Source of the DNA: JBFEYJ01 sp041563315
Lineage (GTDB): Bacteria; Pseudomonadota; Gammaproteobacteria; Thiohalomonadales; Thiohalomonadaceae
NCBI GenBank assembly: GCA_041563315.1
Contig: JBFFNE010000001.1
Span: forward strand, 1-64,000
Length of the DNA: 64,000 nucleotides
Reading direction: 5' to 3'
The notes below the pieces were generated by a model that did no database searches, was not told the origin of the DNA, and saw only the letters and a list, made by a program, of their open reading frames with translations. Positions 8,912-19,143 of this stretch are shown in pieces. The translations under genes were made by a program, and so were the position numbers. The stretch's first letter is position 1. Each line of letters opens with the position of its first letter.

Positions 8912-9946
8912 TCATGTTATAGGCTGCTGCCACAAGGCAGTAATGGAGGCGATACCTTGGCCGCCATAACTCCAGGCGGTTTCGATGTCGTCTTCTCTCA
9001 TGCCACCAAGTGCATAGAGCGGGATGGTGCTTTGCTCAGCCAATCGGTGGAAGGCATCCCAGCCAATGCCTCTCTGTCCAGGATGGCTTGTGGTGGGCAT
9101 GAGCGGTGAAAGCACGGCGAAATCAACGTCGATGGACATCGCGTAGCGAATCTCCTCCAGATTATGGCACGAGGCGGCAACCCACTTATCATATGCTAAC
9201 GGACGTTGCTGTAATTGACGCAACTCACTTGCGCTCAGATGGAGGCCATCCGCATCAAGATCGCAGGCAACTTCTTGCGTGGAGTTGAGCAGTATGGTCG
9301 CCCCCTGTGCACGACCAAGGCTAATCACTTTTTGAGCCAACTCCCAATAATCGTCACCGCTCAAGGTTTTCGCCCTTAACTGGATCAGCCGTATCCCCCC
9401 CGCCATCAGCGCTTCAAGCCGCGACAAAAATCGTGGCCATTCGTTACGTCCGCCCGGCTCAGGAGTGACTAGGTAACGGGGTGGCAGCATCGCTGCCGTT
9501 ACGATAGGACGATTGGCTGCAGGAAAGTCGTAGTCACGGAGTCGATCACGTTTCACCCAACGGATAATCTGTCCTTCAGCCCCATGCGCCAACTTTTCAA
9601 ATCCGCTTACCCGCCATACGTCAAGCAAGACCTGCCGGTCAAGATAGGCGTGCGGAATACGGATGAGCGGAGAGGCATGGGTTACCTTGATCCCGAGCTC
9701 TTCCTCGAGCTCCCTTCGCAAGGCGACAGTGACATCTTCACCTGTCTCAACCTTGCCTCCCGGGAACTCCCACAGATCACCCTGATGCACATGCTTTGGC
9801 CGCCGTGCAAGCAAGATATCTCCAGAACGATTCTCAATCACCGCAGCTGCCACGTGGATATAACACGAATCATGGGGAACAACGGGCTTAGTGGGCTTAT
9901 TCACTGCTTCAGGTGCGATACTCGGCGTTGATCCGGACATAATCAT
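8912..9946 (-). CDS. Nudix hydrolase fused to thiamine-phosphate synthase-like domain
   Basis: Two domains are fused. The N-terminal half is a MutT-like Nudix domain with the box GGKVETGEDVTVALRRELEEEL, expected to hydrolyse oxidised nucleotides such as 8-oxo-dGTP. The C-terminal half is a ThiE/TenI-type barrel: GGIRLIQLRAKTLSGDDY, DADGLHLSASELRQL, DFAVLSPLMPTTSHPG and a final YALGGM segment. I recall similar fusions in Pseudomonas next to argJ and secA, as here. Whether the barrel makes thiamine phosphate is unclear. The start is uncertain: ATG at 9946 or 9940 overlaps the argJ end, and the frame stays open to 10021. Confidence 0.9.
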   Translation of the reverse strand: MIMSGSTPSIAPEAVNKPTKPVVPHDSCYIHVAAAVIENRSGDILLARRPKHVHQGDLWEFPGGKVETGEDVTVALRRELEEELGIKVTHASPLIRIPHAYLDRQVLLDVWRVSGFEKLAHGAEGQIIRWVKRDRLRDYDFPAANRPIVTAAMLPPRYLVTPEPGGRNEWPRFLSRLEALMAGGIRLIQLRAKTLSGDDYWELAQKVISLGRAQGATILLNSTQEVACDLDADGLHLSASELRQLQQRPLAYDKWVAASCHNLEEIRYAMSIDVDFAVLSPLMPTTSHPGQRGIGWDAFHRLAEQSTIPLYALGGMREDDIETAWSYGGQGIASITALWQQPIT

Positions 9947-11123
9947 AGGAGAAGTCACAAGTCCAGACCGTAGTCTCTGCCTTGCCACGCCGCAAATCGA
10001 CACGAATGGTGATCTCTTCATCGTTCATCACCGCCTGCCCCTGCGCCTCAGTATAATCCTCAGCACGCCCACCATCACGGACGATACAAACCGGGCCCAA
10101 ATGGATGCTCACGGCCTTGAGGTCGAGTTCAGCCACCCCTGACCGTCCCACAGCGGCGAGGATTCTTCCCCAATTGGGATCGCTGGCAAACAAGGCTGTT
10201 TTAACCAGTGGTGAATGTGCGATGGTGTAGGCAACATCGGTGCATTCTGCCTCGTCACAACCACCCACAACCTCGATGGAAATGAACTTGGTTGCCCCCT
10301 CTCCATCCCGGATTATCAGCTGAGCCAGCTCGAGACAAATTTCATTAAGCGCCTGCTGGAACTGTTCCATCACCGCTGAACCGGGCAGCAGTAACGCCCC
10401 ACTTTTCCCTGTCGCAATCAAGACACAGGCATCATTGGTAGAGGTGTCCCCATCAACCGTAATCCGATTGAATGAGCGATTCACCGCTTCGCGTAAACAA
10501 CCCTGCAAACTCTCTGTTCCGATTTCAGCATCAGTCGCCACATAAGCCAGCATCGTCCCCATGTCGGGCCGAATCATGCCCGAGCCCTTGGAGATGCCGG
10601 TAATGGTTATTGCACCTTCACTGAGTGTTATTTTCCTGGATACCCCCTTGGCAACAGTATCCGTTGTCATGATGCCATGAGCGGCATCGCTCCAATTCTC
10701 TTCATCCAGGGAAGCAACAGCATCGGGCAGCGCAGCGATGATTTTCTCCACTGGCAGCGGCTCACCGATTACCCCAGTGGAAAAGGGTAAAACCTCCTCA
10801 GCCTGGCAGGAACATTGTTGGGCAACCGCTTCACAACAACGCTTGGAAGCCACCAGACCGGCATCGCCAGTTCCTGCATTGGCATTGCCGGTATTGACCA
10901 GCAGGTAGTGCGGAATACTCTGCTGCAGGTGTTCTTTTGCGATAATCACCGGCGCAGCGCAAAATGCATTACGGGTAAAAACCGATGCCACCGTGCACCC
11001 CGACGCCAACTCGAACAACACCACATCCCGTCGTCCTGGCTTCTTCACCCCGGCGGAGGCTGTACCGATGCGTACTCCACCGACAGGGTGCAATGAAGGC
11101 AAGCCATTATAGCCGACAGCCAT
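9909..11123 (-). CDS. argJ: Glutamate N-acetyltransferase / amino-acid acetyltransferase ArgJ
   Basis: ArgJ transfers the acetyl group from N-acetylornithine to glutamate, recycling it in arginine synthesis; some versions also use acetyl-CoA. It is made as a precursor that cuts itself before a conserved threonine, here T190 in RPDMGTMLAYVATDAE. Other family stretches are LLVNTGNANAGTG, TDTVAKGVSRKI, TVDGDTSTNDACVL and DPNWGRILAAVGRSG. Length (404 residues) is normal. The gene lies between secA upstream and the Nudix-ThiE fusion downstream, which it overlaps at its 3' end. Confidence 0.96.
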   Translation of the reverse strand: MAVGYNGLPSLHPVGGVRIGTASAGVKKPGRRDVVLFELASGCTVASVFTRNAFCAAPVIIAKEHLQQSIPHYLLVNTGNANAGTGDAGLVASKRCCEAVAQQCSCQAEEVLPFSTGVIGEPLPVEKIIAALPDAVASLDEENWSDAAHGIMTTDTVAKGVSRKITLSEGAITITGISKGSGMIRPDMGTMLAYVATDAEIGTESLQGCLREAVNRSFNRITVDGDTSTNDACVLIATGKSGALLLPGSAVMEQFQQALNEICLELAQLIIRDGEGATKFISIEVVGGCDEAECTDVAYTIAHSPLVKTALFASDPNWGRILAAVGRSGVAELDLKAVSIHLGPVCIVRDGGRAEDYTEAQGQAVMNDEEITIRVDLRRGKAETTVWTCDFSYDYVRINAEYRT

Positions 11124-11151
11124 CGTTCACTACTCCCGTAACAAGCCGTTT

Positions 11152-13857
11152 CTAGCTGAGACGGCCATGACACTGTTTATACTTCTTACCAGAACCGCAC
11201 GGGCAAGGCTCATTTCTGCCGATCTTGCGCTCGTCGCGCACAAAAGGCTCCGGCTGATGCTCGTCTTCTTCCTCAGACTCCTCACTAGCGAGCGCACGGA
11301 TCTCCTCATGCTGATAGCTCACCGGCACCGGGCTTCGACGCTGCTCCTCTACCGCGGCGACATCCTCCTCAGCTCGTACCTGAACCTTGGAAAGCACACT
11401 GATAACCTCTCCTTTGATGCGGTCCAGTAGCTGACTGAACATTTCGAAGGCTTCCCGCTTGTACTCCTGCTTCGGATTCTTCTGCGCATAGCCACGCAAA
11501 TGGATGCCCTGTCGCAGGTAGTCCATGGCCGCAAGATGTTCCTTCCACAGGGTATCCAGCACCTGCAGCATGATAGCCTTCTCAAAGTGCCGCATCACCT
11601 CAGCGCCCGCCTGCTGCTCCTTCTCGTCGTATGCCTTGACGATTTCATCAAGAATCCGCGGACGAAGCGTTTCTTCATAGAGTTTGTCGTCACTTTCCAG
11701 CCAACCGGGAATATCAAGGCGAAGTCCATACTCTTCATCCAGCCTATCGACCAGGCCTTCCACGTCCCATTGCTCATCAAGGCTATGGGGCGGGATATAC
11801 TGATCGATAACGCCATTAACCACATCTTCACGAATGGCCTTTATCGTTTCAGAGATATCACTCTGTGCCATCAACTCATTGCGTTGTTCGTAGATCACCT
11901 TCCGCTGGTCGTTGGCCACATCATCATATTCGAGCAAATTCTTTCGAATATCGAAATTGTGCCCTTCCACCTTACGCTGAGCATTTTCGATCGCACGTGA
12001 TACCCAAGGATGCTCGATCGCTTCGCCCCGCTGCATGCCCAGCTTCTGCATAATCATTGAGACACGATCAGAGGCGAAGATCCGCATCAGATTATCTTGC
12101 AGCGAGAGATAAAAACGGGTTGACCCGGGATCACCCTGGCGACCGGAACGACCGCGCAGCTGATTGTCGATTCGTCGTGACTCGTGCCGCTCGGTACCGA
12201 TGATGTGCAGGCCACCGGCATTTATTACGAGCTTATGACGCTTCTGCCACTCCTCTTTCACACGGCTGACAACGGTATCATCAACATCAGCAACCATCGA
12301 CTCCAACTCGGCATCCAGGCTTCCACCCAGCACAATATCTGTACCACGGCCCGCCATGTTGGTAGCAATCGTCACCGCACCTGGACGCCCAGCCTGAGCT
12401 ACGATTTCAGCTTCCCGTTCGTGCTGCTTGGCATTGAGGACTTCGTGTGGAATATTCGCCTTGCTCAGCAATTCAGAGAGATACTCGGAGGTCTCGATGG
12501 AGGTAGTGCCCACCAAGGTTGGCTGCTTGCGCTGATGGCAATCCTTGATGTCCTCGATTATCGCATCGTATTTTTCCTCGGGAGTCAGGTAAATCAGATC
12601 GCCCAGATCCTGACGCATCATCGGCCGATGTGTAGGAATCACTACCACTTCCAGCCCGTAGATCTGCTGAAATTCATACGCCTCAGTATCGGCGGTACCG
12701 GTCATTCCTGAAAGCTTCTCATAGAGACGGAAATAATTCTGGAAAGTAATCGATGCCAGTGTCTGATTTTCATTCTGGATAGACACCCCTTCCTTCGCCT
12801 CGATGGCTTGGTGCAGGCCATCAGACCAACGCCGTCCCGGCATGGTGCGACCGGTAAATTCATCAACGATCACCACCTGACCATTGCTAACAATATAATC
12901 AACATTTTTCTGGAACAGAACATGGGCGCGCAGTGCGGCATTGAAGTGATGCATCAGGTTGATGTTACCGGCGTCGTAAAGTGACTCCCCCTCGGCCAGT
13001 AATCCGCCTTCGGTCAGCAATTCCTCAACATGTTGGTGCCCTTCCTCGGTCAGGTGAATCTGCTTCGCCTTTTCATCGACGTTATAGTCACCTGGGCCAT
13101 CCTCCTCCTGCACACGATCCAGCTTTGGCACCATAGCATTGATACGGGTGTAAAGCTCAGAGCTGTCTTCCGCCGGACCCGATATGATGAGTGGAGTACG
13201 CGCCTCATCGATTAAAATCGAATCCACTTCGTCGACTATCGCAAAATTAAGTTCGCGTTGTGCCTTGTCCTCCAGGCTGAAGGCCATATTGTCGCGCAGG
13301 TAATCAAAGCCGAATTCATTATTGGTGCCATAGACGATATCGGAGATATAGGCCTGTCGACGTTGTTGCGTATCGAGACCACTCACGATCACACCGGTGC
13401 TCATACCGAGGAAAGTATAAAGTTTTCCCATCCATGCAGCATCCCGACTGGCCAGATAGTCATTCACAGTAATAACGTGCACACCATTACCACTTAGTGC
13501 ATTAAGGTATGCGGGCAATGTCGCCATCAGGGTTTTACCCTCACCGGTTTTCATCTCGGCGATCTTTCCGCTGTGCAGCACCATGCCGCCGATAAGCTGT
13601 ACGTCATAGTGACGCATACCAAATACGCGTTTGCTCGCCTCGCGCACCGTAGCAAAGGCCTCCGGAATCAACCCATCAAGTGAACTTCCGTCAGCCAGGC
13701 GTTGGCGAAATTCAGCCGTCTTGCCCTGCAGCTGGTCATCACTGAGGGCTTCAAACTCAGCCTCCAGGGTATTGATTTGTTCAACCGTCTTGCGCATCCG
13801 TTTAACAGCGCGTTCATTACGGCTACCAAAGACCTTACTTAGTAGTTTGGTAATCAT
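11152..13857 (-). CDS. secA: Preprotein translocase ATPase SecA
   Basis: SecA is the motor that drives unfolded secretory proteins through SecYEG. The 901-residue protein has the DEAD-motor Walker [21 protein letters not shown] near 102-121, Walker B region [17 protein letters not shown], the second helicase domain with [14 protein letters not shown] and [19 protein letters not shown], and a C-terminal zinc site [16 protein letters not shown] that binds SecB and phospholipid. The start at 13857 gives the expected [16 protein letters not shown]. Unlike enterobacteria there is no secM-like leader gene upstream. argJ follows 28 bp downstream. Confidence 0.98.
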   Translation of the reverse strand: MITKLLSKVFGSRNERAVKRMRKTVEQINTLEAEFEALSDDQLQGKTAEFRQRLADGSSLDGLIPEAFATVREASKRVFGMRHYDVQLIGGMVLHSGKIAEMKTGEGKTLMATLPAYLNALSGNGVHVITVNDYLASRDAAWMGKLYTFLGMSTGVIVSGLDTQQRRQAYISDIVYGTNNEFGFDYLRDNMAFSLEDKAQRELNFAIVDEVDSILIDEARTPLIISGPAEDSSELYTRINAMVPKLDRVQEEDGPGDYNVDEKAKQIHLTEEGHQHVEELLTEGGLLAEGESLYDAGNINLMHHFNAALRAHVLFQKNVDYIVSNGQVVIVDEFTGRTMPGRRWSDGLHQAIEAKEGVSIQNENQTLASITFQNYFRLYEKLSGMTGTADTEAYEFQQIYGLEVVVIPTHRPMMRQDLGDLIYLTPEEKYDAIIEDIKDCHQRKQPTLVGTTSIETSEYLSELLSKANIPHEVLNAKQHEREAEIVAQAGRPGAVTIATNMAGRGTDIVLGGSLDAELESMVADVDDTVVSRVKEEWQKRHKLVINAGGLHIIGTERHESRRIDNQLRGRSGRQGDPGSTRFYLSLQDNLMRIFASDRVSMIMQKLGMQRGEAIEHPWVSRAIENAQRKVEGHNFDIRKNLLEYDDVANDQRKVIYEQRNELMAQSDISETIKAIREDVVNGVIDQYIPPHSLDEQWDVEGLVDRLDEEYGLRLDIPGWLESDDKLYEETLRPRILDEIVKAYDEKEQQAGAEVMRHFEKAIMLQVLDTLWKEHLAAMDYLRQGIHLRGYAQKNPKQEYKREAFEMFSQLLDRIKGEVISVLSKVQVRAEEDVAAVEEQRRSPVPVSYQHEEIRALASEESEEEDEHQPEPFVRDERKIGRNEPCPCGSGKKYKQCHGRLS

Positions 13858-13989
13858 GGTTTGTTATCTATCCTGCGTTATTCAACCGCTCACACGGTAG
13901 GAAATGAGAGTGAACGCGTTGGCTGTCAAATGACAGAAACATACGCTAATTCTACCTTAGCGAGAGGCGATTTACTCGCCGATCTCCAA

Positions 13990-15147
13990 TCAAGGGATAA
14001 CCTGAGGTGGTGCACCGGAGAGAAGTGAAGGGGAGGCTACACTGATATTTCCCCGCTCATCGATAATCAGCGGAGTTTCAGGAAAGTCGGCCAGAGTGAG
14101 ATCTCGTATCACCCGTGCTGCCGTATGCGTGTCATCCGGAACGGGGCCCGCCGGACGAAGTTGGCGAGCGGACTCTACCTTACCGCCCAGAAAACGGCCG
14201 TCAGGGGCCAATTCGGCGATGAGGATAGGAGCCAAACCGTTCACACCACGGACATTGATACCCCAATAGGTCGCAAAATTACCCAGACTGTAGGCAATCA
14301 GGCGCTCATTATAGAGCTCAAGAGCACGAGGAACATGCGGCCCATGTCCCAGTACCAGATCCGCCCCGGCCTCAACGGCCAGACGTGCAAATTCAACGAC
14401 ATCGCCGCGATCTTCACCATGATAAAACTCCTTGGCAAAGGGCACATGCTCAACGCCTGCTCCTTCAGCCCCGCCATGAAAAGAGATCATCACGATATCG
14501 TGACTCAGGTCCAGAGCCGTGACACGTTCCTGCATCCAATCCAGTGCATGCATGCTATTCGCACCAGCAAAGGGGGCAAAGGCTATGAGGGCGATCTTTT
14601 TCCCCTTCACTTCCCAACTGGCAATGTCACCTTCACGTCCAGAGTGGTGAATCCCAGCTGCGGCCAGCAGCTCCATACTGCTGCTTCTGCCTTCTTCGCC
14701 AAAATCACGTGCATGATTATTGGCCAGTGACATGACATTGAAACCGGCCTGTTTCAATTGTTCAACAAAACTGCCAGGAGTGCGGAACAAATAGCAATGT
14801 GCAGGATTGCTGCATCGCTTGAACGGCTGACCACCATCCAGCAGCACCCCTTCAAGATTACCGAAGGCAATATCTGCCTGCTGGAGTGTATGGGAGACGG
14901 GCTCCAACAGATTCAGCTCGGCAGGCGGTAGCCGATCATGCGGATAATCTGTTCCGAGCATAATATCACCGACAGCGGCGACACTCAGGCTGAAGGGTTG
15001 CTGACTTTCTAGCGCCTCTGACTCTTGTGCGGCTCCCGTGTCAGGTGTGACCCTTACGCCAGGGGTTGAGCAAGCTGCAAGAATAAAAGACAGGCCAACG
15101 GCCAGACCACGTGTGGAAAAACGGGCACTAGAGCTTATTGTGTGCAT
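13990..15147 (-). CDS. CapA-family metallophosphatase-like lipoprotein
   Basis: About 385 residues. A signal peptide with lipobox FILAAC is followed by a CapA/PgsA-type domain: VAAVGDIMLGTDYPHD, IAFGNLEGVLLDGG, VMSLANNHARDFGEEG, HDIVMISFHGGAE and LVLGHGPHVPRALELY. The family is related to metallophosphatases and is named for poly-gamma-glutamate capsule synthesis, but no other capsule genes are nearby. ATG at 15147 (MHTISSS) suits the signal peptide better than the upstream ATG at 15174. It sits between secA and the M23 gene, genes that I recall as adjacent in Pseudomonas, so it looks inserted. Function in this organism is unknown. Confidence 0.87.
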   Translation of the reverse strand: MHTISSSARFSTRGLAVGLSFILAACSTPGVRVTPDTGAAQESEALESQQPFSLSVAAVGDIMLGTDYPHDRLPPAELNLLEPVSHTLQQADIAFGNLEGVLLDGGQPFKRCSNPAHCYLFRTPGSFVEQLKQAGFNVMSLANNHARDFGEEGRSSSMELLAAAGIHHSGREGDIASWEVKGKKIALIAFAPFAGANSMHALDWMQERVTALDLSHDIVMISFHGGAEGAGVEHVPFAKEFYHGEDRGDVVEFARLAVEAGADLVLGHGPHVPRALELYNERLIAYSLGNFATYWGINVRGVNGLAPILIAELAPDGRFLGGKVESARQLRPAGPVPDDTHTAARVIRDLTLADFPETPLIIDERGNISVASPSLLSGAPPQVIP

Positions 15148-15220
15148 GACATAAGCTTTCAGGTCAGTTCGCATAGATTGCGGTACCGTGACGTGTCACT
15201 AAAGCTGTTGGTTAAAATGA

Positions 15221-15246
15221 CAAAAGCCGCATCCGGTGATGCGGCT
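15221..15246 (-). terminator. Rho-independent terminator of the M23 gene
   Basis: On the minus strand AGCCGCATC, a four-base loop, and GATGCGGCT form a perfect 9-bp stem followed by TTTTG and a further T-rich stretch. It lies about 50 bp past the M23 peptidase stop and before the CapA-like gene, which therefore probably has its own promoter. Confidence 0.85.
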
Positions 15247-15294
15247 ACTGCAGGGAAAAGGGGCAGTTATACATAAACCAGTGTCCTGGCCTAC

Positions 15295-16227
15295 TCAGTT
15301 TGCTGCTTGTACATACTTCATTGGATCGACGGTTTTGCCGTTAAACCAGACTTCAAAATGGACATGCGGTCCAGTGGAACGGCCGGTGCTACCCACTGAG
15401 GCAATAACCTGCCCCTTTTCAACCGTATCACCAACTTTCACCATGACTTCTTTACTGTGCCCGTAGCGAGTGGTATATCCCTTGCCGTGCTTGACTTCGA
15501 CAAGGTTGCCATAGCCGTATCGCTTACCTGCCCAAGTTACGACACCCGCGGCAACGGCGATCACATCTGAATCTTCTTTCGCTGCCAGATCAATACCCTT
15601 ATGCCAGGCTGGCTTGCCGGTAAACGGATCAGTACGAACACCGTATCGGGAAGAGATCCACCCCTTGGTTATGGGACGTCCGGCGGGCAACACTTTGGCC
15701 TCAAGATTACGATTAATGAACACACTTTCCAACACACTCAATTTTTCTTCGCGATCCTTGAGTTGACTGGAGAGTTCATCTAGCTGAGTTATGAAGTCTG
15801 GTGACGGGGCGGATTCCGAGGTCAAGCCAAGATGGCTGGCCTCTTCTGGTCCACCCTGAGCAGGTGGTTCACTGAAATCGAACTCATCACTATCGAGACC
15901 CGCAATACGGGTCAGGCGCTGGCCCAGTGCATCAAGACGTATTACATGTGCCTGCATCTGGCCAAGGCGCAGGGTCAGTGCATTGAGATTTTCTTCGGCA
16001 ACTCGTTTTGCCTCAAGGATCTCATCACGCTGGCGCGCCAACTCACTACTTACGGCGAGGGCACTGACATCAGCAGGCACTCCCCGCTGCCCTATATGGA
16101 ATCCGGCATACAAGGCAATCCCAGGTAAAGCCAAGAGAATCGCCAGCGTCAGAACGATCACCTTTCCCCGGTTCAGACAGAGACAGGCCGAACCGCCAAG
16201 ATGTTTTGATACTAGCAGTATGTTCAT
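15295..16227 (-). CDS. M23/LytM-family peptidase, membrane-anchored
   Basis: The 310-residue protein has a short cytoplasmic start, one membrane segment near residues 24-45, a coiled-coil stretch (about 60-100) and a C-terminal M23 domain. The zinc-site motifs are intact: HKGIDLAAKEDSDV (HxxxD) and GPHVHFEVWFNG (HxH), plus TRYGHSKEVMVKVGDTVEKG. That predicts an active endopeptidase cutting peptidoglycan cross-links, or an activator of amidases like NlpD/EnvC. The same gene lies between dciA and secA in Pseudomonas, from memory. It diverges from the DciA-like gene with 63 bp between starts. Confidence 0.92.
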   Translation of the reverse strand: MNILLVSKHLGGSACLCLNRGKVIVLTLAILLALPGIALYAGFHIGQRGVPADVSALAVSSELARQRDEILEAKRVAEENLNALTLRLGQMQAHVIRLDALGQRLTRIAGLDSDEFDFSEPPAQGGPEEASHLGLTSESAPSPDFITQLDELSSQLKDREEKLSVLESVFINRNLEAKVLPAGRPITKGWISSRYGVRTDPFTGKPAWHKGIDLAAKEDSDVIAVAAGVVTWAGKRYGYGNLVEVKHGKGYTTRYGHSKEVMVKVGDTVEKGQVIASVGSTGRSTGPHVHFEVWFNGKTVDPMKYVQAAN

Positions 16228-16290
16228 TATACTTGTGCCATCAGTATTAACTCTTTAAATTCTACGGTTTTATAACACATCACTAACACT

Positions 16291-16743
16291 ATGAGCAAAC
16301 CGCGAGCCATCTTCGAGCTTCTCACAAACCAATTTCCAGGTGAGTTTGAACAGACCATCCAGCGTAGTAAACAGCTACTCCAGGTATCACATCGCCTACA
16401 GAGTAGGCTGGATACTGAGCTCGCTTCTCACTGTCAACTGCTAAATCTAAGAGATGGGATGGCGATCATCGCCTGCGATTCGACGGCGTGGGCGACACGG
16501 ATGCGGTATCAAATTCCAACCCTGCTTGAAGCGCTACGTCAGCTCTCAGGACTTGAAAATTTGCGTGATATCCAGCTCAGGGTTCAGCCTGTCACACTGA
16601 CACCACAACAGCCTAAATTCCGCGCCGTTCTTTCGTCCCACGGCGCCTACTGCTTGCAGCAGTGTGCAAACACTATCAACGACCCGGCCCTAAGAAATGC
16701 CCTTGAGCGTCTTGCCAAACATGAATCCAAGGGTGAATCCTGA
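16291..16743 (+). CDS. DciA-like protein (DUF721), putative helicase loader
   Basis: The 150-residue protein resembles the DUF721/DciA family, which loads the DnaB helicase in bacteria lacking DnaC. The part around ELASHCQLLNLRDGMAIIACDSTAWATRMRYQIPTLLEAL matches the family's nucleic-acid-binding KH-like fold. Position beside lpxC and the M23 gene is the usual one for dciA in gammaproteobacteria. A weak promoter (TTAACT, 18 bp, TATAAC at 16247-16276) lies in the short divergent gap. The leader would be only a few bases long. Assignment rests on pattern and context. Confidence 0.78.
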   Translation: MSKPRAIFELLTNQFPGEFEQTIQRSKQLLQVSHRLQSRLDTELASHCQLLNLRDGMAIIACDSTAWATRMRYQIPTLLEALRQLSGLENLRDIQLRVQPVTLTPQQPKFRAVLSSHGAYCLQQCANTINDPALRNALERLAKHESKGES

Positions 16744-16904
16744 GATACGGGTCGGCTTCTCAACGCTGAGCGCGGTTAGTTAGCCTTGGCCAATATCAAG
16801 CACGAAGAACTGTCACTCAACACACCCGAAACTAGACGCATCAAGGTGAGCAGACTCAAAGCTAACCACAGCAGCAACCCTCTTTAGCTGGACGTGAAGT
16901 TTAT

Positions 16905-17816
16905 TCAGGCCGTGGCGAGGGGTTGAACATAGGAGATAGGAGCTTCCTTGAGATCCTCAAACGTCACCAGTTCCCATGCCTCCTCATTGGCCAACAGAGC
17001 ACGGAGTAAGCGGTTGTTCAAACCATGGCCTGACTTATAACCACTAAAGGCGCCTATCAGGCTATAGCCCAGCAGGTACAAGTCACCAATGGCATCGAGC
17101 ACCTTGTGTTTCACAAACTCGTCTTCATATCGCAGCCCATCCTCGTTGAGAATGCGGAAATCGTCTACAACGATAGCGTTATCAAGACTCCCCCCCAGCG
17201 CCAGGTTTTTTGCCTGCAAGGCTTCCAACTGACTCATGAAACCAAAGGTCCGTGCCCGACTAACCTCCTTGACGAAGGAGGTTGTGGAAAAATCCATCTC
17301 GGAGACCTGGCTACGCCCCTTAAAGGCAGGGTGATCAAAATCGATAGAGAGAGACACTTTGAAGCCATTAAAAGGCTCAAACTTGACCCACTTATCATCT
17401 TCCTTAACAACCACGGGACTTTTGATACGGATAAAACGCTTAGGGGCATCCTGCTCGACGATACCAGCGGACTGGATCAGAAAAACAAACGGACCAGCGC
17501 TGCCGTCCATGATCGGTACCTCGGCCGCACTAAGGTCGACGTACACATTATCTATCCCCAACCCGGCAAGTGCAGAAAGCAAGTGCTCCACGGTAGAGAT
17601 TCGGACATCGCCATCACTCAATGTCGAGGAAAGGGTGGTATCGCCGACATTTTCGGCTTTTGCCTTTACCTCAACCGGTGGATCCAGGTCAACGCGTCGA
17701 AAAATAATTCCCGCATCCACAGGGGCTGGACGCAGTGTCAAATAGACCTTGTCCCCGGTGTGAAGGCCGACACCTGTCGCGCGAATAACATTTTTGAGCG
17801 TTCTTTGCCGAATCAT
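16905..17816 (-). CDS. lpxC: UDP-3-O-acyl-N-acetylglucosamine deacetylase LpxC
   Basis: LpxC is the zinc deacetylase that commits precursor to lipid A synthesis. Zinc ligands are in [17 protein letters not shown] (H78) and [15 protein letters not shown]; the catalytic histidine lies in [27 protein letters not shown] is also typical. At 303 residues it is full length and lacks the C-terminal FtsH degradation tail only if the final residues TA differ functionally; the end PLATA is Ala-ending, as in regulated LpxC. It is the last gene of the dcw string, 124 bp after ftsZ, and may have its own promoter. Confidence 0.97.
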   Translation of the reverse strand: MIRQRTLKNVIRATGVGLHTGDKVYLTLRPAPVDAGIIFRRVDLDPPVEVKAKAENVGDTTLSSTLSDGDVRISTVEHLLSALAGLGIDNVYVDLSAAEVPIMDGSAGPFVFLIQSAGIVEQDAPKRFIRIKSPVVVKEDDKWVKFEPFNGFKVSLSIDFDHPAFKGRSQVSEMDFSTTSFVKEVSRARTFGFMSQLEALQAKNLALGGSLDNAIVVDDFRILNEDGLRYEDEFVKHKVLDAIGDLYLLGYSLIGAFSGYKSGHGLNNRLLRALLANEEAWELVTFEDLKEAPISYVQPLATA

Positions 17817-17848
17817 GAATCCTAAATCCCTGAATTAATAGAATAATA

Positions 17849-17877
17849 TTTCTAAATTTGTCGCTACATTATCACAA
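17849..17877 (-). promoter_or_regulatory. Possible sigma70 promoter for lpxC
   Basis: On the minus strand TTGTGA (17872-17877) and TAGAAA (17849-17854) are 17 bp apart in the AT-rich ftsZ-lpxC gap, about 30 bp before the lpxC ATG. Both hexamers match only four of six consensus bases, so this is a candidate and not a firm call. Confidence 0.35.
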
Positions 17878-17940
17878 CACACCCATCCCTGCCTAGTGCG
17901 CTATTTCACAATTGTCACGTTTTCCAGCCTCTACTTCGCA

Positions 17941-19086
17941 TCAGTCGGCCTGTCGGCGAAGAAACGCCGGGATATCCAGGTATTCCATATTCTTGTCCTC
18001 CTTATCAACAGCGCCCTCGCTTTTAGCCTGATTACGCAACACCGTCGGACGATCATAGTCGACCTCAATCTCCTCAGCCGGAGCCTTGTTCACTACCAGC
18101 TTGACCGGTTGCTCGGAAGCGGCCGCGTTACTTTGCCCGAGACCCGTTGCAACAACGGTCACACGCAATTCATCGCTCATTTCCGGGTCAATGACCGTCC
18201 CCACCACCACGGTAGCGTTCTCAGAGGCAAAATCTTTAATGGTATTGCCAACTTCTTCAAACTCACCAATCGCCATATCAAGGCCCGCTGTCACATTGAC
18301 CAGAATACCGCGGGCACCCGACAAATCCACATCCTCAAGCAATGGACTGGCGACAGCACGCTCTGCCGCCTCTCGTGCACGATCCTCACCTTTGGCGATA
18401 CCGGTTCCCATCATAGCCATCCCCATTTCCGACATAACAGTGCGGACATCAGCGAAGTCGACGTTAATCAGACCTGGGCGAGTGATGAGCTCAGCAATGC
18501 CCTGCACTGCTCCCAGCAACACATTGTTCGCCGCCTTAAAGGCATCCAGCAGAGTTATCTGCTTACCCAGGACAGTCAGCAACTTTTCATTAGGAATTGT
18601 AATCAGCGAATCAACGTACTTCTTCAGCTCGTTAATACCTTCATCAGCCACATCCATACGCTTCTTACCCTCGAAGGGGAAGGGCTTTGTCACAACAGCC
18701 ACGGTAAGAATTCCCATCTCCTTTGCCACCTGCGCGACGATTGGGGCACCACCGGTACCGGTACCACCACCCATGCCCGCGGTAATGAACACCATATCAG
18801 CACCAGCTAGTGTCTCTTCGATCCTGTCGCGGTCTTCCATCGCAGCTTGTCGGCCAATGTCTGGGTTCGCCCCTGCGCCAAGCCCCTTGGTAATATGGGT
18901 ACCGATCTGGATCACAGTACGGCTCGATGCCTTATCCAGTGCCTGGGCATCAGTATTTGCACATATAAAATCGACACCTTCAATACTCGCGCAAACCATA
19001 TGCTCCACTGCATTACCACCACCGCCACCGACACCAATTACCTTGATGATCGCACTCTGACTTTTATTATCCATCAGTTCGAACAT
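17941..19086 (-). CDS. ftsZ: Cell division GTPase FtsZ
   Basis: FtsZ is the tubulin homologue that forms the division ring. The GTP-binding loop [10 protein letters not shown] lies near residues 105-114, preceded by [14 protein letters not shown]; the T7 loop is around [15 protein letters not shown]. After the core comes a linker and the conserved C-terminal peptide [14 protein letters not shown], which binds FtsA and ZipA. Length (381 residues) is normal. GAGGAGG precedes the ATG. ftsA ends 57 bp upstream, so ftsA-ftsZ are co-transcribed, with lpxC following. Confidence 0.98.
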   Translation of the reverse strand: MFELMDNKSQSAIIKVIGVGGGGGNAVEHMVCASIEGVDFICANTDAQALDKASSRTVIQIGTHITKGLGAGANPDIGRQAAMEDRDRIEETLAGADMVFITAGMGGGTGTGGAPIVAQVAKEMGILTVAVVTKPFPFEGKKRMDVADEGINELKKYVDSLITIPNEKLLTVLGKQITLLDAFKAANNVLLGAVQGIAELITRPGLINVDFADVRTVMSEMGMAMMGTGIAKGEDRAREAAERAVASPLLEDVDLSGARGILVNVTAGLDMAIGEFEEVGNTIKDFASENATVVVGTVIDPEMSDELRVTVVATGLGQSNAAASEQPVKLVVNKAPAEEIEVDYDRPTVLRNQAKSEGAVDKEDKNMEYLDIPAFLRRQAD

Positions 19087-19143
19087 GCCACACCTCCTCG
19101 TTTTGACGGGAAATACCCGCCGGTTGTTGCTTGGTGAATAGTG

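Noticed and set aside
14125..14730. 201-codon open frame on the plus strand opposite the CapA-like gene
   Set aside because: It lies wholly inside a well-supported gene on the other strand and shows no domain or start signal.
16744..16904. secM-like leader or small gene between dciA and lpxC
   Set aside because: No open frame with a start signal and no hydrophobic leader were found; the AGCTAA/TTAGCT pair near 16832-16890 is too weak to call a terminator.
18086..19060. Open frame of 324 codons on the plus strand opposite ftsZ
   Set aside because: It is fully antisense to ftsZ, has a low-complexity Ser/Pro/Ala/Thr-rich translation and no ribosome binding site. It is a shadow caused by codon bias in ftsZ.
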